Origin: Prochlorococcus sp. AG-402-I20
Lineage (GTDB): Bacteria > Cyanobacteriota > Cyanobacteriia > PCC-6307 > Cyanobiaceae
Assembly (NCBI GenBank): GCA_003216975.1
Contig: QCHY01000001.1
Coordinates: 1 to 64,000 of the forward strand
Reading direction: 5' to 3'
Length of the DNA: 64,000 bases
The translations under genes and the position numbers were made by a program. The notes under the pieces are model-generated. The model was not told the DNA's origin. It ran no database searches and saw nothing but the letters and a program-made list of their open reading frames with translations. Position 1 is the first letter of the stretch, and each line of letters begins with the position of its first letter. This document shows, one piece after another, positions 43,268 through 52,301 of the stretch.

Positions 43268-44041
43268 TTAGGCTAAAAATTTATCTTTATCATTAATTGA
43301 ATCTTGAATATGAAGATTTTTTAGACTTAATATCGCTTCTTTTAAATCTATTGAGCCGTCATATAGTGCTCTGCCTACGATTATTCCTTCAATACCTTCA
43401 TTCTCGAAATCTGCTAGAGAAATTAAATCTGCTATCGAGCCTATCCCTCCTGAGGCAATTACTGGATTAATACTTATCTCAGCCATCTCTCGCAAGGCTT
43501 TAACATTAGGTCCTTTTAGAGTGCCATCAGTTGCAATATCAGTTGATATGATTGCGGCTAATTCAAGATCGTTAAGTTGTTTTGCTAAGTCTATAGAAGC
43601 TATCTCGCTTTCTTTTAACCAACCTCGTGTAGCAACCATTCCCTCTTTAGCATCAATCCCAACTGCAACTCTTTGTGGATATTCTTCCGATAGATCTTTT
43701 ACTAACTCCTGGTTCTCTATCGCAATTGTCCCTAAAATAATTCTGTCTATTCCAATATCGAATAATTCTTTTGCACGATCAATGCTCCTAATTCCACCAC
43801 CAAGTTGAATTGGTATTGTAATGGATTTTTTTATTTCTTTTATTGTTAGATCATTTATTGGTTCACCAGTCTTAGCACCATCAAGATCTACAAGATGTAA
43901 TCGTTTCGCTCCCTGGCTTTCCCAAGTCTGAGCTTGTTTTACAGGATCACTATTGAACTTAGTAACTTCATTGTAATTTCCTTGATTTAAACGAACACAT
44001 TTACCATTCAGTAGATCTATTGCAGGTATGATTTCCATCAA
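43268..44041 (-). CDS. hisA: Phosphoribosylformimino-5-aminoimidazole carboxamide ribotide isomerase
   Basis: MEIIPAIDLLNGKCVRL, HLVDLDGAKTGEP, IQLGGGIRS, ASGGIGSIADL. Confidence 0.96.
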   Translation of the reverse strand: MMEIIPAIDLLNGKCVRLNQGNYNEVTKFNSDPVKQAQTWESQGAKRLHLVDLDGAKTGEPINDLTIKEIKKSITIPIQLGGGIRSIDRAKELFDIGIDRIILGTIAIENQELVKDLSEEYPQRVAVGIDAKEGMVATRGWLKESEIASIDLAKQLNDLELAAIISTDIATDGTLKGPNVKALREMAEISINPVIASGGIGSIADLISLADFENEGIEGIIVGRALYDGSIDLKEAILSLKNLHIQDSINDKDKFLA

Positions 44042-44131
44042 GAAAAAAATTATTACTATTCATCTAACATCATTTATGTAGCTCTAGGAGATTATCTATA
44101 GGCTTTAATATAATTTTTTTAATAAAGTATC

Positions 44132-45049
44132 TTGAAAGTTCTTTTTTACGGCGGCACGAGGTTTGTAGGAAAAGCTCTTGTTTCGAGCTTTCTATCAAAA
44201 GGACATGAGATATTTGTATTTACACGTGGAAAATTACCAGTACCAAAAAATATAACTCACCTAAAGGGAGACAGGTCAAATGATGAAGATCTAAAAAAAA
44301 TTTCTGATCACTCATTTGATCTTATTGTTGATAGCTCTGGACGCAAATTGGAAGATACGCAAAGACTTCTTGAATTCTCAGGTCTTCCTAGTTTTAGATT
44401 TATCTATATAAGTTCTGCAGGCGTATATGAAAATACTCAATTTTTGCCTGTTAGTGAAGAAAGTCAAATAGATCTTGAAAGCCGTCATATAGGCAAAGCA
44501 AAAACAGAGTCCTGGCTAATGTCTGAAGGTATTCCTTTTACTAGTTTTCGTCCGACCTATATTTATGGCCCAGGTAACTACAATCCTATTGAAAAATGGT
44601 TTTTTGATCGTATAATTAATGGCCGATCTATTCCTGTTCCTTTTGATGGTCAAATCATCACGCAATTGGGACATGTTTGTGATTTGGCCGAGGCTATTTC
44701 AAAATCTCTTGAAACAGATAAATCGATTAATCAAATTTATAATTGTTCAGGAAGTAAGGCAGTAACTTTTAAAGGCTTAATTGAAACAGCAATTTTAGCT
44801 ACTGGAAATAAAATCAATGATTTTAGTTTACGTTCTTTTGATCCTACGAAACTTGATCCTAAGGCCAGAAAACTTTTCCCTCTAAGATTAACTAATTTCT
44901 TTACTGACACTTCTAAAATAAAAAAAGATTTATCTTGGGAGCCTAAATTCGATTTATTAAATGGTTTAACTGATAGCTATAAGAATGATTATCTATTAGC
45001 TAATCATGAAAAAGTTGATTTTAGTTCTGATGATCTTCTTTTTGATTAA
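44132..45049 (+). CDS. NAD-dependent epimerase/dehydratase (CSP41-like SDR)
   Basis: KVLFYGGTRFVGKALV, YISSAGVYE, SFRPTYIYGPGNYNP. Confidence 0.88.
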   Translation: MKVLFYGGTRFVGKALVSSFLSKGHEIFVFTRGKLPVPKNITHLKGDRSNDEDLKKISDHSFDLIVDSSGRKLEDTQRLLEFSGLPSFRFIYISSAGVYENTQFLPVSEESQIDLESRHIGKAKTESWLMSEGIPFTSFRPTYIYGPGNYNPIEKWFFDRIINGRSIPVPFDGQIITQLGHVCDLAEAISKSLETDKSINQIYNCSGSKAVTFKGLIETAILATGNKINDFSLRSFDPTKLDPKARKLFPLRLTNFFTDTSKIKKDLSWEPKFDLLNGLTDSYKNDYLLANHEKVDFSSDDLLFD

Positions 45050-45593
45050 ATATATATTTTATTGCTGAACTTAAAGTAAGAAATAATGCTATCCAGAATG
45101 ATATATAACCTATTTTATTAATAATGTAAATGGTATAATTTGTACCCCAATTTTTGGGCCATAATAATAGAATTATACTGGCAAATTGGAATGTAGTTTT
45201 ATATTTGCCTTGAATTGAGGCTGGAATACCTGAGATTTTATCAGAACGCCAACTAGTTATTAATAGTTCTCTCGATATTATTAACCAAATAGTCCATAAG
45301 GGTACTAGATTCTCATGAACCAACCAAATCATTGGACCAATTAGAAGTATCTTATCTGCTAGAGGATCTAACTTCGCACCAAAAACAGATTTATGATCAT
45401 ATTTACGTGCAAAATAACCGTCAAGAAAATCAGTAAGACCTGCTATAAGAATTAGAAAAATAAAAACATCATTATTGCCATTTTTAAGTGAAATAATTAT
45501 TGGTAATCCAAGTATTATCCTTGAAATAGTTAGTCCATTTATAATTCTTGGCCAAGAAAAAAAACTTTTTAAATTCTTTGTTTTTTTGTTCAT
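45021..45593 (-). CDS. pgsA: CDP-diacylglycerol--glycerol-3-phosphate 3-phosphatidyltransferase
   Basis: GLTDFLDGYFARKYDHKSVFGAKLDPLADKILL CDP-alcohol phosphotransferase motif. Confidence 0.93.
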   Translation of the reverse strand: MNKKTKNLKSFFSWPRIINGLTISRIILGLPIIISLKNGNNDVFIFLILIAGLTDFLDGYFARKYDHKSVFGAKLDPLADKILLIGPMIWLVHENLVPLWTIWLIISRELLITSWRSDKISGIPASIQGKYKTTFQFASIILLLWPKNWGTNYTIYIINKIGYISFWIALFLTLSSAIKYIFNQKEDHQN

Positions 45594-45695
45594 TTTATTT
45601 TTAATATTAAGTTTAGGTATGTTTAAAATCTTTAACTTTAATTATAGCCTATATATAACCTATTATATTATACCAAGAATTAAAAGAGTAAAATC

Positions 45696-45776
45696 ATGAC
45701 TGCATTTCTCATTTTTATGTTTTTCTTATCATTAGGTATAATGGCATTTATCGTAAGAAAATTAGATCAAGAATAG
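45696..45776 (+). CDS. Candidate 26-aa single-TM small protein
   Basis: MTAFLIFMFFLSLGIMAFIVRKLDQE* read manually; single helix with positive tail; in otherwise non-coding gap. Confidence 0.4.
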   Translation: MTAFLIFMFFLSLGIMAFIVRKLDQE

Positions 45777-45810
45777 TTTAAATACTTTAATTACTAATAA
45801 CTTTAATATT

Positions 45811-46422
45811 ATGGAATATTTCTTTTATAATTTCTCTACAGGAGTAGATGTATATAATTCTTTAAATGAGTTGCATAGAGATCATAACTCTACATCATTT
45901 TTAATAAGCGCTGTTGGCGACCTCTCAAAAGTTTCGTTTAAATGCCCTTTAAAAGATAAGCCGGTAATTTTTGAAAAGAAATTAGAGATAATAACTTTAA
46001 GTGGTTATGTAAGATCAACCGAGTCTCATCTTCACATAAGTACTTCTGATGAAAATTGCAGTGTACTCGGCGGACATCTGCTTCCTGGAACAATTGTGCT
46101 CAAATCTTTAGATATCTTGATTGGCGTTATTCCCAATCTTAAGAAGACATCAATTGACAGCTTAAGAAATATTCCTTCAATTGTTGATGTTTATATTCTG
46201 CCTGATTGTTCTTGGTCTAAAAGAGCTCTTAAACTTCTTGATTCTTTACATGTAGAATATAATTCTTATATAATTACTAATGATGAAGACTTTAATAAAA
46301 TTAATCATATAACTTCTATTTCTACATTCCCACAAATATTTATAAATAATAAATTTATTGGCGGTTATTATGAGCTTTCAAATCTAGCTGCTAAAGGTAA
46401 ATTGTTGGAGCTGATTTCTTGA
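45811..46422 (+). CDS. PPC/DUF296 domain fused to C-terminal glutaredoxin-like domain
   Basis: SFLISAVGDLSKVSFKCP ... LEIITLSGYVRSTESHLHISTSDENCSVLGGHLLPG (PPC) then VYILPDCSWSKRALKLLDSL ... STFPQIFINNKFIGGYYEL (Grx). Confidence 0.82.
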   Translation: MEYFFYNFSTGVDVYNSLNELHRDHNSTSFLISAVGDLSKVSFKCPLKDKPVIFEKKLEIITLSGYVRSTESHLHISTSDENCSVLGGHLLPGTIVLKSLDILIGVIPNLKKTSIDSLRNIPSIVDVYILPDCSWSKRALKLLDSLHVEYNSYIITNDEDFNKINHITSISTFPQIFINNKFIGGYYELSNLAAKGKLLELIS

Positions 46423-46616
46423 CGATCTGTTTACAATTAATTTACGCCATTTTGTTATTCAATCTATAGAATATTAAAATTTTTTTCTTAATATTTGATT
46501 ACTATATCAAAGAAACCTTATTTATTTATATTATCTGTCGGATGTTTTTTTTTGCTCATATATATAGATTTATAATTTATTTTTATTAGATTTATTTTTA
46601 TTATAAAATATAATTT

Positions 46617-47504
46617 ATGAATGATTTTTTATCTATTAAACCTCTAAGTGATGCAGATGTTGATTTTGTTACTGAAATATCTAGAAAAGAAGGATTTGCT
46701 CCAGGAGTGGGTGATTTAGGGATATATAAAAATACAGACAAACAGGGACTTTGGGTTGGTTGGTTGAATGAAAATCCTATCGGCTGTATTGCTGGTGTTC
46801 GATATAATCAACAATACGGATTTCTTGGATTATTTTTAGTAATTGAGAAGTATAGAGGTAGAGGTTTTGGCCTTCAGCTTTGGAAAAAGGCTTTGAGTCA
46901 TTTAAGCGATTTACCATGTGTTGGTTTAGAGGCTGCTCCAGAGAGAATAATTGATTACTCAAAATGGGGTTTTAAGATTTCCTCGAAAACAACTAGATGG
47001 CAATGGTTGGGTGATGGGAAATTACTTGAGGAAAATTCTAAGAATGATGATTTAGATAATTTCAGCTTTGTTGAAGGCTCCTCAATACCTAAAGATGCAG
47101 TAGAAAGATTTGACGAAAAAAGAGAAACTACTCCTAGACCTCATTTCTTATCGGATTGGCTGAATCATCCCGCTGGAAAGGTAATAGCAGTTATTGATAA
47201 AAAAAACCGATGTCATGGCTTTGGGCGAATAAGACCATGTCTTTTAGAAAACGGAGATGGATGGAGAATTGGCCCTTTGATGGCCGATACTCCAAAGCTT
47301 TTAAAAATTTTATTGAAAAAATTAATTGATAGCCATCCTGGATTGATAATTATCGATGCTCCTGGCCTAAATAAGTCAGCTTCTGGAGTTTTTAAAAAAC
47401 TAGGTTTCACATCAGAATCTGAAACTTTCAGAATGTATAGAGGTTCTCAGCCACCAGTTTCTATGAATGATGTATATGGTTTGGCTTGCTTGGAATTGGG
47501 TTAA
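46617..47504 (+). CDS. GNAT family N-acetyltransferase
   Basis: IGCIAGVRYNQQYGFLGLFLVIEKYRGRGFGLQLWKKAL. Confidence 0.9.
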   Translation: MNDFLSIKPLSDADVDFVTEISRKEGFAPGVGDLGIYKNTDKQGLWVGWLNENPIGCIAGVRYNQQYGFLGLFLVIEKYRGRGFGLQLWKKALSHLSDLPCVGLEAAPERIIDYSKWGFKISSKTTRWQWLGDGKLLEENSKNDDLDNFSFVEGSSIPKDAVERFDEKRETTPRPHFLSDWLNHPAGKVIAVIDKKNRCHGFGRIRPCLLENGDGWRIGPLMADTPKLLKILLKKLIDSHPGLIIIDAPGLNKSASGVFKKLGFTSESETFRMYRGSQPPVSMNDVYGLACLELG

Positions 47505-47517
47505 GACTTTCTTTTTT

Positions 47518-47721
47518 TCATGAATTGGAATTTAATTTTTCTCTGTGAATTTGTTTCTCTTCACTCAATTGAGTTTCTAATTGATCAATAAGTCTCGTAA
47601 CTAATGATTGGAATTCTGGTTGGCATCCTCTAAATGCAGCTTTATGTCTTATTGATTCGTTTCTTGTTCTTAAATCAGTAAGCATTAGCTGCAACGCGTC
47701 AATTTTAGCGTTGGTGTTCAT
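47518..47721 (-). CDS. Hypothetical small protein
   Basis: ORF with ATG start in gene-sized gap between flanking genes. Confidence 0.6.
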   Translation of the reverse strand: MNTNAKIDALQLMLTDLRTRNESIRHKAAFRGCQPEFQSLVTRLIDQLETQLSEEKQIHREKLNSNS

Positions 47722-47742
47722 AGTGAATTGAAGTTTTTATAG

Positions 47743-48411
47743 TCAAATACTAAACGCCTTTATTGCCTTACTCATATTTGTTTTCGGATTCTCTTCGCTA
47801 CTAGTAATTTCGATGATTCTTCCGATCGAATCTTTTGTTTTTAAAGCTTCTATACAGGCTTTTGCAACCAGTCTTCTGGGGATCGAGCCTTCTTCTTGAG
47901 TTTTTTCAGCAGAAAACAAAATGTTCTGATTTTTTAAATTAGTCTCATTCTCATTCAAACCTCCAGGACGTATGACAGTCCAATCTAGACCACTTTTTTG
48001 CAGAGATCTCTCGCCTAATCTTTTCCAAATAAGTATAAGACCAAATAAATTTAAAGGGTGTATGAATTTCCCTGCACAAAGTGAACTAACAAGAACAACC
48101 CTATTTAACTTTTGTCTCTTACAGCTTTCAATTTGTTTTTTGATATTTAAATAATCTACTTTTGCGGGACCTGTTAAATCGATAGATGGCCTCGCACCTG
48201 TTGCTATAACTAGGACCTCACAACCTTGTAATGCATAATCAAGTGTGGTTCCATTAGTGTCTGACAAAACGTACCTTTCACAACCTTTTATAGATTCAGG
48301 AATTTCAGACTGTGATCTAACTATCAATCTCACCTCATATCCAGCTGATTTCGCTTCCTCTGCTACTCGAAAACCTGTTTTCCCAGAAGCTCCTGTTATG
48401 GCTAGTTTCAT
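47743..48411 (-). CDS. NAD(P)-binding SDR (NmrA/YCF39-like)
   Basis: KLAITGASGKTGFRVAEEAKSAGYEVRLIVRS, SGLDWTVIRPGGL; start MKLAITG at 48411. Confidence 0.88.
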   Translation of the reverse strand: MKLAITGASGKTGFRVAEEAKSAGYEVRLIVRSQSEIPESIKGCERYVLSDTNGTTLDYALQGCEVLVIATGARPSIDLTGPAKVDYLNIKKQIESCKRQKLNRVVLVSSLCAGKFIHPLNLFGLILIWKRLGERSLQKSGLDWTVIRPGGLNENETNLKNQNILFSAEKTQEEGSIPRRLVAKACIEALKTKDSIGRIIEITSSEENPKTNMSKAIKAFSI

Positions 48412-48488
48412 TAGAATTAAATTCCTTTGATATGTTTCTAGCAAGAAATAGTCCTTTTTGTTGAGATAATAAAATTAATAGATAATTA

Positions 48489-49142
48489 TTAAGCCCTTAT
48501 ACAAATAATTGGTTTCTTCCGATTAGGGTAAAGTTCCTTGCACAAGTTACAGATTGTACCGTTACATCCTCTCGCTGAGCAATATTCTCTTCCATAAAAA
48601 ATAATTTGTAAATGTAACTTATTCCAAAGATCCTTTGGAAATAATCTTTTTAGATCCTTTTCCGTTTGTATAACATTTTTACCTGAAGTTAATCCCCATC
48701 TCTGCGCTAATCTATGTATATGTGTATCGACAGGAAATGATGGGACACCAAATGCTTGTGACATAACAACACTTGCTGTCTTATGGCCAACCCCAGGAAG
48801 TGACTCTAGTTCCTGAAAGGAATTTGGAACTATATTATCGAATTTATTATAAATAATCTTTGATAAATTATAAGTATTTTTTGCTTTAGTTTTTGCAAGT
48901 CCAAGTTGTTTTATGTAATTAAATATTTTTTGCTCACCTAATTTATACATTTTCTCTGCTGAGGGAGCAACTTTGAAAAGTTCTTTAGTTAATTCATTGA
49001 CTTTCTTATCCGTAGATTGTGCACTTAATACAACTGCTACGAGCAACGTAAAATCATTTTTATGTTCTAAGGGTATCGGTGTTTCTGGATATATTTCTTC
49101 AAGTCTCTTAATTATTATTTTTACCCTTTCATCTTTTTTCAT
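48489..49142 (-). CDS. nth: Endonuclease III
   Basis: LLVAVVLSAQSTDKKVNELT, LESLPGVGHKTASVVMSQAFGVPSFPVDTHIHRLAQRWGL, 4Fe-4S CSARGCNGTICNLC. Confidence 0.95.
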   Translation of the reverse strand: MKKDERVKIIIKRLEEIYPETPIPLEHKNDFTLLVAVVLSAQSTDKKVNELTKELFKVAPSAEKMYKLGEQKIFNYIKQLGLAKTKAKNTYNLSKIIYNKFDNIVPNSFQELESLPGVGHKTASVVMSQAFGVPSFPVDTHIHRLAQRWGLTSGKNVIQTEKDLKRLFPKDLWNKLHLQIIFYGREYCSARGCNGTICNLCKELYPNRKKPIICIRA

Positions 49143-49331
49143 TGCAGGATGAATAAAATTTTTTCGAAAGTTTCCTAGATAAAATTCCTTAGTTTTGAAC
49201 CTAGATGTTTTGACTAAAAATTGCTTGTATCATTTTATACGAGTATCTGTAATTTTTGCTCATAGATTTTTCCTTTTGTAGTTAGTTTGTTTTTAATGGA
49301 TTTCTATTGAATAGAATAAACAAAAATAGTT

Positions 49332-50393
49332 TTGGTGAATACTGAACTAGAAATTCAAAATTTATGGCATGAGTTTAAACCTAATAAAACTAATAATTGG
49401 GTTCTAAAAGATATTAATTTCTCTCTAAGACCTGGAGAATTAGTTGGTTTGTTAGGCCCTTCGGGTTGTGGGAAAACTACCCTTCTAAGATTAATAGCAG
49501 GTTTTGAAAAGCCTAAACGCGGATTAATAAAAAAAAATGGGCAAATAATCTCAGATAATCATTATCTTCTCTCTCCTGAACGAAGGAAAATAGGTATGGT
49601 TTTTCAGGACTATGCTCTTTTCCCTCATTTAAATGTTTGGGATAATGTTTGCTTTGGCATAAAGAAGAAAGAACAATCTATAAAAAGAGCAAGCTGGCTA
49701 TTAAATTTATTGGATATTTATGAGTTTAAAAATAGATTTCCTCACGAACTTTCTGGCGGACAGAGTCAAAGAGTTGCATTGGCTCGTGCCCTGGCCCCAG
49801 GCACTTCCTTGGTTTTGTTGGATGAACCCTTTTGTTCTCTCGATGTTGAGGTTAGATCTAGATTAAGGTCCGAACTTTCTTCCGTTTTGAAATCTTGTTC
49901 GGCATCTGCAATTTTAGTAACTCATGACCCTCAAGAAGCACTAGCCATTTGTGATCGGGTTGCTGTATTAAGAAAAGGGGAAATTCAGCAATACTCAACT
50001 CCTTTTGAGATGGTTTCAAACCCATCAAATGATTTTGTAGGTCAATTTGTGCTTCAAAAAAATATTTTGCCTATTCGATACATTAATGATTATTACTCGA
50101 CATGTATTGGTAAATTAAATTTACCTAGCAATACGTCGATATCATCAAAATCAGTTTGTATGTTTGATAAAAACGCCATTCGAATCAAAGCTTGTTCAGA
50201 TGAGCTCTTTACTGTGGTTTCAAAGGAATATCGAATTAATCATTATGTCTACACTGTAATAAATGATGGGCTAAAGTTAAGATCCGAGATGAGCTTGGAT
50301 ACACAATTATCTATTGGAGATACATGCAAAGTTGAAACAATTAATGAAAAAAGCTTTTTAGTTCTACCAGAAAATATTAAATCTAATTTCTAA
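49332..50393 (+). CDS. ABC transporter ATP-binding protein, FbpC/FutC-like (iron/sulfate/polyamine class)
   Basis: GLLGPSGCGKTTLLRLIAGFE, FQDYALFPHLNVWDNVCFG, LSGGQSQRVALARALAP, LLDEPFCSLD; GTG start; substrate uncertain. Confidence 0.85.
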   Translation: MVNTELEIQNLWHEFKPNKTNNWVLKDINFSLRPGELVGLLGPSGCGKTTLLRLIAGFEKPKRGLIKKNGQIISDNHYLLSPERRKIGMVFQDYALFPHLNVWDNVCFGIKKKEQSIKRASWLLNLLDIYEFKNRFPHELSGGQSQRVALARALAPGTSLVLLDEPFCSLDVEVRSRLRSELSSVLKSCSASAILVTHDPQEALAICDRVAVLRKGEIQQYSTPFEMVSNPSNDFVGQFVLQKNILPIRYINDYYSTCIGKLNLPSNTSISSKSVCMFDKNAIRIKACSDELFTVVSKEYRINHYVYTVINDGLKLRSEMSLDTQLSIGDTCKVETINEKSFLVLPENIKSNF

Positions 50394-50491
50394 ATAGTCT
50401 AAAGCCATAATTATATTATATTTGAATTTTTTGACGCAATTGAGATTCATTATCAAATAAATAAATTTTAATTTTTAATTTAATAACAACA

Positions 50492-50517
50492 AAATGATAC
50501 AAAAACAGTTATCATTT
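50492..50517. promoter_or_regulatory. Inverted repeat AAATGATA-N10-TATCATTT upstream of ferritin
   Basis: Perfect 8-bp arms ~50 nt upstream of the ferritin start. Confidence 0.4.
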
Positions 50518-50568
50518 GATTGAACAAAAAATTAGTTTTTGCGTTCTTTTACCTAGCTTTTTTTTGTT

Positions 50569-51120
50569 ATGCAATCAGCTACATCCAGTTCAATAGGTCT
50601 TAATGTGGGTCCTTCAGGCCGTGCAATTGCACAGCCCATGGATGTTGATCTTCTTGAAGCTCTTTATCAACATACTTCTCTTGAAAGGGTTTCAAGTGCG
50701 CAATATTTAGCTATGTCCCTTTGGTTCCTAGAAAGAGAACTAAGAGGATTTTCCTCATTCTTCAAGAAAGAGTCTTTATCTGAGCAAGAGCATGGATTTA
50801 ACTTCGCGAAATATATAATTGCTCGAGGTCTAACTGTTGAACTTGAAGAAGTAACTAAACCCATACAAGATTGGAAGACTGTCCTGGAATTAGTAACTTT
50901 ATCTTTTCAAATGGAGGCTGACGTAACAACCTCGGTACAACAACTCTATTCATTGGCAGAGAGATCAAATGATACCCGTACTACGGTATTCCTTGATCCT
51001 GTTATAGATGAGCAAATTAAATCTGAAGATGAAATGGCTTATTTACTTGGTAAAGTCAAATTTGCTAATAATGACCCCTCCGCGTTGCTCATTATTGATA
51101 ATGAATTAAATATAAATTAA
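50569..51120 (+). CDS. Ferritin
   Basis: LYQHTSLERVSSAQYLAMSLWFLERELRGFSSFFKKESLSEQEHGFNFAKYIIARG. Confidence 0.88.
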   Translation: MQSATSSSIGLNVGPSGRAIAQPMDVDLLEALYQHTSLERVSSAQYLAMSLWFLERELRGFSSFFKKESLSEQEHGFNFAKYIIARGLTVELEEVTKPIQDWKTVLELVTLSFQMEADVTTSVQQLYSLAERSNDTRTTVFLDPVIDEQIKSEDEMAYLLGKVKFANNDPSALLIIDNELNIN

Positions 51121-51138
51121 ATATATCTTTCGTTAAAC

Positions 51139-51420
51139 TTATATTTGTTGAAAAGAAGTAGATCTTTTAGTTATTTCTAATAGAAACTCTAATGATAAAT
51201 CTTGAGAATTTTTATTGAACATCCTTTCAGATATTGTTAATATTTTTAGTCTATTTTTATTTAACCTATCTAGTTCTAGTTTTAATCTTTTTGATAGAGA
51301 TTTATTTTGACAATTCCGAAGTGAGCTATTGATATTTCTGGTTCTTATCTTTATAAACTCTATCTCTTTGCATAGTGACAAAACAATAGATTCGGAATAG
51401 GAAATTATATTTTGATTCAT
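51139..51420 (-). CDS. Hypothetical small protein
   Basis: ORF directly downstream of the CRP-family regulator (4-nt gap). Confidence 0.55.
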   Translation of the reverse strand: MNQNIISYSESIVLSLCKEIEFIKIRTRNINSSLRNCQNKSLSKRLKLELDRLNKNRLKILTISERMFNKNSQDLSLEFLLEITKRSTSFQQI

Positions 51421-51423
51421 TAT

Positions 51424-52023
51424 TTATAAAGCAGTTAATGGTGATGACTCAATGAACTCTGGCGAGAGGCTTAGAGTTGGATCACCTGATGGCGCTTTTA
51501 GTAAATCTGCTGTTCTCAGCCTTGAAATTAAACGAGTAGAAGTAACCCTTGTTGATCCAATTAACTCTCCAATTCTTTCATGAGTGAGCCTGAATGGTAA
51601 TTGGCACCAATCACCACATCTTCTTCCAAGTCGATTAACTAATAAAGCGAATAGAGCTTGGAGTCTTTGTTCGGCATTACCTAAATGTCTAATCCTAAGT
51701 AGCTGAAGCGTCCATTCGTTTACAGCGTCATAGCCTCCTGCCTCAATTGATGTTTCAGCATCGCTTACAAAGCAAAGAGGGGTTAAAGCTTCTACGCATA
51801 CACCTTGACTGCACAGACGGTCTGTTCTTAATTGATCGCCAGATTGCAAAAAAGCTAATGTCATCCCTTCTGTTTCTTCACAAGGGCAATAAACGCGAGC
51901 TATGCCATCTAAAACTTCCAAGCAAGTATCTCCTCTCCTGGAAGAAGGATCTATCAGCACCGATTGCCCCGTTGCCATTCGAACAGCTGAAGAGGGTGTC
52001 TCTGTATAACTTCTAAAGCTCAT
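51424..52023 (-). CDS. CRP/FNR-family transcriptional regulator
   Basis: Effector-like domain plus HTH LTHERIGELIGSTRVTSTRLISRLRTADLL. Confidence 0.85.
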   Translation of the reverse strand: MSFRSYTETPSSAVRMATGQSVLIDPSSRRGDTCLEVLDGIARVYCPCEETEGMTLAFLQSGDQLRTDRLCSQGVCVEALTPLCFVSDAETSIEAGGYDAVNEWTLQLLRIRHLGNAEQRLQALFALLVNRLGRRCGDWCQLPFRLTHERIGELIGSTRVTSTRLISRLRTADLLKAPSGDPTLSLSPEFIESSPLTAL

Positions 52024-52111
52024 TAATTTTCTAACGGAGCTTGATGGATTTCTAATTTACACAAAAATCAGAGCTTTTTGCAACCGATTCTCAATAGCAA
52101 CAAGCTCTTGA

Positions 52112-52140
52112 GACTTTTTACGCGCTATGTATAAAAAGTC
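52112..52140. promoter_or_regulatory. Inverted repeat GACTTTTTA-N11-TAAAAAGTC in leader of CRP-family gene
   Basis: Perfect 9-bp arms, ~90-115 nt upstream of the regulator start. Confidence 0.35.
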
Positions 52141-52247
52141 ACATCAGATGGCAATGTTTGGCCGTTTTTTTTTTACTTTGAGTTAGTTAATTGTGACATT
52201 ACTGTTTCAGGTTTGTATTTTTTCTGCTATCGGAAGACATTAAAAAA

Positions 52248-52263
52248 GGCCCGCAAGCGGGCC
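52248..52263. terminator. Strong intrinsic terminator downstream of pcb
   Basis: AAAAAA GGCCCGC AA GCGGGCC TTTTTTT. Confidence 0.92.
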
Positions 52264-52301
52264 TTTTTTTCACTAATGTATTTGGGAAATTAAATTAATA
52301 A

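Noticed and set aside
46470-46495. Inverted repeat AATATTAA...TTAATATT
   Set aside because: Pure AT repeat in AT-rich spacer; weak stem, expected by chance
49554-49566. Fur-box-like GATAATCATTATC
   Set aside because: Lies inside the coding sequence of the ABC ATPase (encoding DNHYL), not in a promoter; AT-rich coincidence is likely
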